This document shows positions 1-5,759 of a stretch of 14,360 nt of DNA, one piece after another. The stretch covers positions 1 through 14,360 of the forward strand of contig CALFBL010000002.1 of assembly GCA_937951695.1 (NCBI GenBank). The letters are read 5' to 3'. The position numbers were made by a program, and so were the translations under genes. Numbering within the stretch: the first letter of the stretch is position 1; each line of letters starts with the position of its first letter. The notes beneath the pieces are model-generated. The model did not search any database, was not told the origin of the DNA, and saw only the letters and a program-made list of their open reading frames with translations. The DNA is from an uncultured Granulosicoccaceae bacterium. GTDB taxonomy: Bacteria > Pseudomonadota > Gammaproteobacteria > Granulosicoccales > Granulosicoccaceae.

Positions 1-1203
1 ATATCCAAGCACATCGCTTAATATCTCCAGCGTATGTTCGCCGAGCAAGGGAGAACGGACAACTTCTACGTCACTGTCCGACAATTTGATAGGACAACCA
101 ACACTGAGATATTCACCGCGCTCAGGATGATCGACCTTGACCATGGTTCCTGTGGCAAATAGACCTTCATCTTCCGATATTTCTTTCATCGACAATATCG
201 GACCAACGGGAATATCGTGTGGGTTACAAATTTCCATGACTTCGAACTTGGTCTTGGTCTTGGTCCACTGTTCGATGGTTTCGAATATCTGATTCAGCTT
301 ATCCAGGCGCTCCGCAGGCTTGGCAAAGCCACTTGCTGTTTTCCAGTCGGGTTTGCCGATAACATCGCACACCTTCCCCCATATCGCGGCCTGGATAATG
401 AAATAGGTGTAAGCATTCGGGTCCTGCTCCCAGCCTTTGCATTTCAGAATACGGCCAGGCTGCCCACCACCCGAATCATTACCTGCACGTGGCGTGGCCT
501 CACCAAAAGGTACGCCTTCACCAAACTGTGAGTACTCATGCAATGGACCTGCGGCGAGTCGCTGTTGATCTCTGAGTTTGACTCGGGCAAGGTTCAACAC
601 GCTGTCTTGCATTGCACACGATACTTTCTGCCCACGGCCGGTTTTTTCCCGCTGGAACAAGGCTGTGACAATACCAAGACACAAATGTATACCAGTGCCA
701 GAGTCCCCGATTTGGGCGCCAGTCACCAACGGTGGCCCATCACGAAAACCGGTAGTGGACGCAGAGCCGCCAGCACACTGAGCAACGTTTTCGTACACCT
801 TACAGTCCTCATACTTACCCGGACCAAAGCCTTTGATCGATGCCATCACGATACGCGGATTGATTTGCTGAATACGTTCCCAGGAAAACCCCATACGATC
901 CAACGCGCCCGGCGCAAAATTCTCTACCAGCACATCACACACTTCAATCAGACGCGTGAGTACTTCTTTGCCTTTATCGTTTTTGGAATTTAATTCTATT
1001 GAGCGCTTGTTGTGATTTAGCATCGTGAAATACAAGCTATCGGCGCCGGGCACATCAATCAATTGCTTACGCGTTGCGTCCCCCACACCTGGTCGCTCCA
1101 CCTTGAGAACATCTGCGCCAAACCAGGCAAGCAGTTGCGTGCAGGTCGGGCCGGACTGAACATGGGTGAAATCAAGTACTTTAATACCATCAAGCGCTTT
1201 CAT
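1..1203 (-). CDS. frc: Formyl-CoA:oxalate CoA-transferase (Frc/YfdW), 3' end beyond window
   Basis: A class III (CaiB/BaiF) CoA-transferase that moves CoA from formyl-CoA to oxalate, giving oxalyl-CoA and formate in the cytoplasm. The 401 visible codons run without a stop to the left edge. E. coli YfdW is 416 residues as I recall it, so about 15 residues are missing. Visible family features are the N-terminal GIKVLDFTHVQSGP stretch (residues 6-19), LAWFGADVLKVERPGVGD (25-42), NKRSIELN (65-72) and VENFAPGA (93-100). The probable catalytic aspartate is Asp167 in QIGDSGTG, matching Asp169 of the Oxalobacter enzyme. The active-site glycine loop GGGQPG is at about residue 243-248. Gln47 sits where the Oxalobacter enzyme has Trp48, as in E. 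coli YfdW. The gene starts 62 bp after oxc, so the two are probably co-transcribed. The ATG at 1203 gives the expected family N-terminus. Confidence 0.95.
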   Translation of the reverse strand, partial: MKALDGIKVLDFTHVQSGPTCTQLLAWFGADVLKVERPGVGDATRKQLIDVPGADSLYFTMLNHNKRSIELNSKNDKGKEVLTRLIEVCDVLVENFAPGALDRMGFSWERIQQINPRIVMASIKGFGPGKYEDCKVYENVAQCAGGSASTTGFRDGPPLVTGAQIGDSGTGIHLCLGIVTALFQREKTGRGQKVSCAMQDSVLNLARVKLRDQQRLAAGPLHEYSQFGEGVPFGEATPRAGNDSGGGQPGRILKCKGWEQDPNAYTYFIIQAAIWGKVCDVIGKPDWKTASGFAKPAERLDKLNQIFETIEQWTKTKTKFEVMEICNPHDIPVGPILSMKEISEDEGLFATGTMVKVDHPERGEYLSVGCPIKLSDSDVEVVRSPLLGEHTLEILSDVLGY

Positions 1204-1265
1204 GAGGTGGACTTACCTGTGATTATTTAACTGAAACAATACTATGCTGTTCAAACGTCGGTGTG

Positions 1266-3023
1266 TCATGACTTATTTTTTGATACCACACTTTGCGGAT
1301 TGAGATTACCAATGCGTCCACTCTCGGTACCGGCATTTTCGTCTATCACGGCATTGATCAATGTCGGCTTACCTGAATCCAGCGCTTCATTGACTGCCGT
1401 TGTGAGTTCGTCGCGCGTATTGGCGGTAACGCCATGTCCACCAAAAGCCATCATCATCATGTCGTACCGGGCATTCTTCACAAAAACCGTTGGCGCAACA
1501 TCATCACCACCGGTTGGATTAACGTCAGTGCCCCGGTAGATGCCATTGTTGTTAAACACAACAATACAAACAGGCAAATTGTATCGACAGATGGTTTCGA
1601 TCTCCATACCCGAGAACCCGAACGCGCTGTCACCTTCAACCGCAAGAACCGGGTTGCCGGTTTCAACTGCGGCAGCCACAGCTGCCCCCATACCGATCCC
1701 CATGATGCCCCAAGTACCCACATCCAAGCGTTTTCGCGGTTTGTAAACGTCGATAATGCTGCGCGCGAAGTCCAGCGTGTTAGCACCTTCATTAACGAGT
1801 ATCGTCTCAGGACGCTCTCTCATGATAATTTTGAGCGCACCCAAAGCGACATGAAAATCCATGGGGGTAACTGTATTGCTCTGCAGTTTGGCAGCCATTT
1901 TTGCCAGGTTTGTATCGCGCTTTTCTTTTACCGCGTTGAGCCACTCGGAGGGTGGCTGAGGCCATGAGTCACCCATATCGATCATCAACGCCGACACTAC
2001 CGACTTGATATCGCCGACCAGAGGGGCTGCGATTTCCACGTTACTGTCCATTTCACGCGGTTCGATATCAATCTGCACAAATTGTTTACTGCCAGGCTCT
2101 CCCCAGCTTTTTCCTTTGCCGTGCGACAGCAACCAGTTGAGCCTGGCGCCAATCATGATGACCACATCGGATTCCTTTAGAGCCAGCGATCTGGCAGCCC
2201 CTGCCGATTGTGGGTGGTCATCGGGCAGCAACCCTTTAGCCATACTCATTGGCAAGTAAGGAATACCACTGGCTTCCACAAAAGACTTTATAAGCTCATC
2301 AGCCTGGGCGTATGCTGCACCTTTGCCCAAAATGATCAGTGGTCGCTTGGCAGCCTTGATGACATTGAGTGCACGTGCCACCGCGTCTGGCCCTGGTAAC
2401 TGAGCAGGCGCGGGATCTATTACCTTAACGATAGATTGTGCACCAGCCTGTGCATCCATAACCTGACCGAACAACTTGGCAGGCAGATCCAGATAAACCC
2501 CACCCGGACGACCGGATACCGCAGCTCGAATAGCGCGCGCCACGCCGATGCCGATGTCTTGCGCGTGAAGAATACGAAATGCCGCTTTGCACAGCGGCTT
2601 GGCAATGGCCAATTGATCCATTTCTTCGTAATCGCCCTGTTGCAAATCCACAACTTCTCGCTCAGACGACCCACTCATTAATATCATCGGGAAACAGTTG
2701 GTGGTAGCGTTTGATAACGCTGTCAATCCATTCAGGAATCCAGGCGCTGAGACGGTCAAACACAACCCGGGTTTCTTGGTCAAGTACCCAGCGATGGCAG
2801 CAGCGTTACCCGCATGCTGCTCATGACGAAACGACAATACCCGCATGCCCGCTGCTTGGGCCAATCGACCAAAATCAGTAATCGGAATTCCAGGGACACC
2901 GTATATCGTGTTGAGATCATTAGCTTGTAGCGCATCGATCAGCAGATGGAAACCGTCGGTAAATTCCTGAGCACTTTCAGTTTCAGGCGTTTTACCCCGT
3001 TCCTCAGTCATCGTTACTGACAT
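1266..3023 (-). CDS. oxc: Oxalyl-CoA decarboxylase
   Basis: A thiamine-diphosphate enzyme converting oxalyl-CoA to formyl-CoA and CO2. It is the second step of CoA-dependent oxalate degradation and recycles the formyl-CoA used by Frc. The 585 residues compare with 564-568 in the E. coli and Oxalobacter enzymes; the extra length is mostly an N-terminal extension of about 12 residues. The ThDP-activating glutamate is Glu68 in FRHEQHAGNAAA. The ThDP/Mg motif runs from GDS (464-466) to the asparagine run ending at 493. Tyr496, Ser568 and Arg570 (in ESGRIGNLN) line up with Tyr483, Ser553 and Arg555 of the Oxalobacter enzyme, so the enzyme looks active. The start at 3023 is supported by a GGGGGA ribosome site seven bases upstream. 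It lies 49 bp after the gntR stop and 62 bp before frc, in one operon. Confidence 0.96.
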   Translation of the reverse strand: MSVTMTEERGKTPETESAQEFTDGFHLLIDALQANDLNTIYGVPGIPITDFGRLAQAAGMRVLSFRHEQHAGNAAAIAGYLTKKPGLCLTVSAPGFLNGLTALSNATTNCFPMILMSGSSEREVVDLQQGDYEEMDQLAIAKPLCKAAFRILHAQDIGIGVARAIRAAVSGRPGGVYLDLPAKLFGQVMDAQAGAQSIVKVIDPAPAQLPGPDAVARALNVIKAAKRPLIILGKGAAYAQADELIKSFVEASGIPYLPMSMAKGLLPDDHPQSAGAARSLALKESDVVIMIGARLNWLLSHGKGKSWGEPGSKQFVQIDIEPREMDSNVEIAAPLVGDIKSVVSALMIDMGDSWPQPPSEWLNAVKEKRDTNLAKMAAKLQSNTVTPMDFHVALGALKIIMRERPETILVNEGANTLDFARSIIDVYKPRKRLDVGTWGIMGIGMGAAVAAAVETGNPVLAVEGDSAFGFSGMEIETICRYNLPVCIVVFNNNGIYRGTDVNPTGGDDVAPTVFVKNARYDMMMMAFGGHGVTANTRDELTTAVNEALDSGKPTLINAVIDENAGTESGRIGNLNPQSVVSKNKS

Positions 3024-3045
3024 ACCAATATCCCCCGATATTTTT
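3024..3045 (-). promoter_or_regulatory. oxc ribosome-binding site within a small inverted repeat
   Basis: On the minus strand AATATC-GGGG-GATATT (3042 to 3027) is a perfect 6-bp inverted repeat with a 4-base centre. The GGGGGA ribosome site (3036 to 3031) lies in the loop and right arm, seven bases from the oxc ATG. The ribosome site is clear. A regulatory role for the inverted repeat, as a hairpin or as an operator, is only inference; the arms are A/T-rich and weak. Confidence 0.45.
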
Positions 3046-3072
3046 CAAAACAGTTGCCTTTGTGCAACCTGT

Positions 3073-3810
3073 TTAGTTACCCTTTCCCATGGAACGCCCC
3101 CCGAAGGCCATCCAGGTCTTGTGAATATGATCGTGCAGTTTCATGGTGTGATCGCGAACCAGCATCGCAGCCAGATCGCCCTCACGATTTTCCAGAGCTT
3201 CGATGATCGCCATATGATCAACCACAGAACGATTGACTCGATCACCTTCGCGCATCGCTCTGCGTCGCACCGCGTACATGTGTTGCAGCAGACTGTCTGC
3301 GGTGTTTTTTAGCAGCTTACAACCGGACAACTCCAGAATGCGCTGATGAAACAAAATGTTCGCTTCCGAATACTCGGCTATGTCGGCACGATTGGAGTCC
3401 GCGCTGTGTTTCACGCCCAAGACCCGTAATGTGCCGATTTCATCGTCAGTGGCAACCGTGGTAACAAGACGCGCGGCCATGCTCTCAAGGGCCGCCCAGA
3501 CCACCACCATTTCAAGCACCTCTTCAAGCGTCTTGGGCTTTACGTACACACCCTTACGCGGCAGTATCTCGACAAATCCTTCTTGCTCGAGTTTGGCGAG
3601 GGCTTCGCGAATCGGCGTTCTTGATATGCCAAGCTGTTCTGCCAGTTGCCGCTCATCCAGCCTCAGATCGATGTCGTCACTGTAGATATCCATTTCCATA
3701 ATGGCGGATCGAAGCACACCATAGATGTGCTCTTTTAGCGAGAAATTAGCCGACACCGGTCGCAGATTTGCGCCGATGGACTGAGGTTTTTTTGTGCTTA
3801 TTCTGCTCAT
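3073..3810 (-). CDS. GntR-family (FCD/FadR subgroup) transcriptional regulator of the oxalate operon
   Basis: A DNA-binding regulator, probably controlling oxc and frc in response to an oxalate-pathway metabolite. Numbering from the farthest upstream ATG (3858), a winged helix-turn-helix covers residues 41-107, with DERQLAEQLGISRTPIREAL containing the typical recognition helix. An all-helical FCD ligand domain covers about 111-245. The usual FCD metal/ligand positions are filled: Asn167, His171, His215 and His237. I choose the ATG at 3810 (245 residues) because a good promoter and a palindrome overlap the upstream ATG at 3858. The 3858 start (261 residues) remains possible, since AAGG lies just in front of it. 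The gene is first in the gntR-oxc-frc operon. The ligand is inferred only from the neighbours. Confidence 0.9.
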   Translation of the reverse strand: MSRISTKKPQSIGANLRPVSANFSLKEHIYGVLRSAIMEMDIYSDDIDLRLDERQLAEQLGISRTPIREALAKLEQEGFVEILPRKGVYVKPKTLEEVLEMVVVWAALESMAARLVTTVATDDEIGTLRVLGVKHSADSNRADIAEYSEANILFHQRILELSGCKLLKNTADSLLQHMYAVRRRAMREGDRVNRSVVDHMAIIEALENREGDLAAMLVRDHTMKLHDHIHKTWMAFGGRSMGKGN

Positions 3811-3845
3811 GCCTGCGATGATTCCGGGCAAGTCTCTCGCTGATA

Positions 3846-3881
3846 TGTGGTATACCATACACCTTATATCAAATTCGTCAA
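3846..3881 (-). promoter_or_regulatory. Promoter and probable GntR operator for the gntR-oxc-frc operon
   Basis: Minus-strand -35 TTGACG (3881-3876) and -10 TATGGT (3859-3854) are separated by 16 bp. The perfect 10-bp palindrome TGGTATACCA (3848-3857) overlaps the -10 box. TGGTATACCA-type sites are typical of FCD-subgroup GntR regulators, so repressor binding would block polymerase. The boxes and palindrome are read directly; the autoregulation is inferred. A start point about seven bases past the -10 box would leave a leader of roughly 35-40 bases before the ATG at 3810. Confidence 0.6.
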
Positions 3882-4118
3882 TCCCGACTTAGCACCGGGT
3901 TTGCCGATGGTGGGAGCGGGCCCGGAGGATCTTTAGTGGTGCAGACCGCGGCGAGTCTGCTCGAGGACGGTTACCAGGGAATTGTGGTGTCCGACGCTGA
4001 GGCTGGCACTAGGCGCAATGCCTGTCGACGCTGGCAAACTGAAAGATTTCAGCTCAGTGGCCGTTAAGGGGGTATGATCTTTTTCGCCATACTGGGTGCT
4101 CTAGTGATTGCCGCAGAG
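3882..4118. other. Gap between the oxalate operon and yaaA; possible tiny transposase-like remnant
   Basis: No complete gene is visible. One plus-strand frame stays open from about 3897 to a TAA at about 4066 and reads LLEDGYQGIVVSDAEAG followed by a segment containing AC......RF. This faintly resembles the IS66-transposase pattern of GYxGxLxxDxYAGY followed by ACxAHxRRKF. No start codon with a ribosome site, no inverted-repeat ends and no target duplication were found, so the resemblance could be chance. A 6-bp inverted repeat CTGAAA-GA-TTTCAG lies at 4039-4052. No convincing terminator for yaaA was seen here. Confidence 0.25.
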
Positions 4119-4922
4119 CTACGCCGCTGCTTCCTGCAGCTTCGCAAGCGCCTTCGCGCTGCGCCTGAATACCGGCTTCCCTTCTGACGACGACGCCGAA
4201 TCAAATCGATACCCATCGAGGTTAAAACCTGCCACATCATCCTGGGTCCGGCAGCGGTTCTGAATCAGGTATCGCGCCATCGCGCCACGCGCTTTTTTTG
4301 CAAAAAAGCTGATGATCTTGTAGTGCCCGTTTTTTTCGTCCTGAAAAACCGGTGATATCAAATCGGCTTGTAATGACTGTGCTTGAACAGCACTAAAATA
4401 CTCCACCGACGCCAGATTCACGACGAAAGGTTTGCGCCTGGCTCTGCATTCCTCATTTAACCAATCGGTGATGGTGGTACCCCAATAATCATATAAGTTC
4501 CGGCCCTTGTCTGTTTTCAAACCCGCACCCATCTCAAGTCGATAGGCTTGAATTAAATCCAGTGGTTTCAAGACCCCGTAGAGACCCGACAAAATACGCA
4601 AATGCTTTTGTGCGTAGGTCAAATCGGCTCGGCTTAAAGTATCGGCATCCAACCCCGCATACACATCACCTCGAAACATCTGCACGGCTGGACGTGCATT
4701 CTCTGTATCAAACGGTAGCTCCCATTGTTCATAGCGTTGAACATTCGTTTCCGCTAACGCATCACTGATACTCATCAGATTACCAAGCTTCTTTCTGTCG
4801 TATCCTCTAAGGGTATCCACCAACTGCGCAGAGCGATCCAGAAATACCGGGTGCGTGGCTTTTCTGACCCGCGAAGGCGTTTCGGTATCCAGCGTTTTTG
4901 CCGGTGACAATAAAATGATCAT
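4119..4922 (-). CDS. yaaA: YaaA family (DUF328) peroxide-stress protein
   Basis: A cytoplasmic DUF328 protein. In E. coli YaaA is induced by OxyR and limits intracellular free iron and DNA damage during peroxide stress; the fold binds DNA. The 267 residues compare with 258 in E. coli. Family blocks are in order: LSPAKTLD (5-12), MFRGDVYAGL (82-91), RILSGLYGVLKPLD (109-122), YRLEMG (127-132), LYDYWG (143-148), VNLASVEYF (168-176) and the basic segment KIISFFAKKARGAMARY (202-218). The length and the N-terminal MIILLSPAKTL support the ATG at 4922, although no strong ribosome site is visible. It lies 34 bp after the yceI-like gene on the same strand, so the two are probably co-transcribed. No OxyR site was identified. 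Confidence 0.95.
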   Translation of the reverse strand: MIILLSPAKTLDTETPSRVRKATHPVFLDRSAQLVDTLRGYDRKKLGNLMSISDALAETNVQRYEQWELPFDTENARPAVQMFRGDVYAGLDADTLSRADLTYAQKHLRILSGLYGVLKPLDLIQAYRLEMGAGLKTDKGRNLYDYWGTTITDWLNEECRARRKPFVVNLASVEYFSAVQAQSLQADLISPVFQDEKNGHYKIISFFAKKARGAMARYLIQNRCRTQDDVAGFNLDGYRFDSASSSEGKPVFRRSAKALAKLQEAAA

Positions 4923-4956
4923 GATGGACAGTCAGTCGTTGTGTGGTTGAAAAAAA

Positions 4957-5592
4957 TCATTGTCTTTGAAACTCGGCCTGGATTTCAATGTCAATCGCAT
5001 CCCCCACCAGGGCCGCAAACCGGTCCACGCCATAGGCCTTTCGTGACACCGACCCATAGGCCGTAAACCCCAGCGTGTATTTTCCGGTAAGGATGTTATC
5101 AGCGCCGCCGTTAAATTTTGCCTCGAGCGTCAACGGCTGCGTGATTCCTCGAAGCGTGAAGTCACCCTCAATCGTTAGGTTATCATCTTCCCCGACGCTC
5201 ACAGATTCGGTAATAAACGTTGCGTAGGGGTGCGTCTCACTGTCCAGCCAGCCACTGCCACGCAGATCGGATTCAAACGATGGGTTGTTCAGATCAATAC
5301 TCGCTGTTGTGATGCGTCCATCGAGCCGCATGGCTTGCAGATTGCCCGGATCGAACAGCAAATTGGCCTCGACCTCGTTAAATCGCCCGATCACCTGCGA
5401 CAAATTCAGATGATCGACCCGAAACAGGACGAAAGTGTGATTAGGATCCAGCGTGTAGTTGCCTGGCCGGAGGCTGAGAATCTCGGTTTCGAAGTTCGGT
5501 CGAACCAACGAGGCACAACCAGCCAGACCCACGACTGCGATCCCCCACACCAGCGCTGCGACAGATCGTTGGCACCTACTGAGAAATAGCAC
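4957..5592 (-). CDS. YceI-domain lipoprotein
   Basis: An envelope protein with the YceI lipocalin-like beta-barrel fold, a family that binds isoprenoid-type or other hydrophobic ligands; the substrate here is unknown. Numbering from the upstream ATG at 5634 (225 residues), a hydrophobic segment ends in the lipobox LAGC with Cys40 followed by Ala, so the mature protein should be a lipoprotein sorted to the outer membrane. The YceI domain covers about 57-224, with YTLDPNHTFVLFRVDHL (60-76), SGWLDSETHPYATF (127-140), LRGITQPL (161-168) and GVDRFAALVGD (202-212). I favour the GTG at 5592 because a perfect GGAGG (5605-5601) lies eight bases upstream and gives a normal 26-residue lipoprotein signal. 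The ATG at 5634, with AAGG seven bases upstream, would give a 40-residue leader. yaaA follows 34 bp later. Confidence 0.88.
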   Translation of the reverse strand: MLFLSRCQRSVAALVWGIAVVGLAGCASLVRPNFETEILSLRPGNYTLDPNHTFVLFRVDHLNLSQVIGRFNEVEANLLFDPGNLQAMRLDGRITTASIDLNNPSFESDLRGSGWLDSETHPYATFITESVSVGEDDNLTIEGDFTLRGITQPLTLEAKFNGGADNILTGKYTLGFTAYGSVSRKAYGVDRFAALVGDAIDIEIQAEFQRQ

Positions 5593-5759
5593 GTGTTTCA
5601 CCTCCAAAGGTTCGAGCTTTCTGCGATTATTCATCCACTAGCCTTATATTTGTGAGCCCTGCACGGTCCTAAACCCGGTGCATCAGTGGCTCTTTAGTCC
5701 TTTAACCCGCTAAAATGGAAATCCGTACGCCACAGCCTTGAAGCCGGACTTAAAATTTC

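Noticed and set aside
247..264. Three tandem copies of CTTGGT inside frc.
   Set aside because: Three copies encode an in-frame Lys-Thr repeat; too short to suggest a phase-variable tract.
538..993. Long plus-strand open frame opposite frc.
   Set aside because: It lies antisense to a clearly conserved frc reading frame, has no recognisable domain and no ribosome site.
3892..5681. GCACCGGGTTT at 3892-3902 and its reverse complement at 5671-5681 flank the yaaA-yceI pair like inverted ends.
   Set aside because: An 11-bp match is expected many times by chance in a window of this size, and there is no transposase between them or target duplication outside them.
5641..5759. TAAAAT and TATAAG boxes in the divergent gap between the yceI-like gene and the 762-residue gene.
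   Set aside because: Neither -10-like box has an acceptable -35 at 16-18 bp, so no promoter was called, although divergent promoters are expected here.
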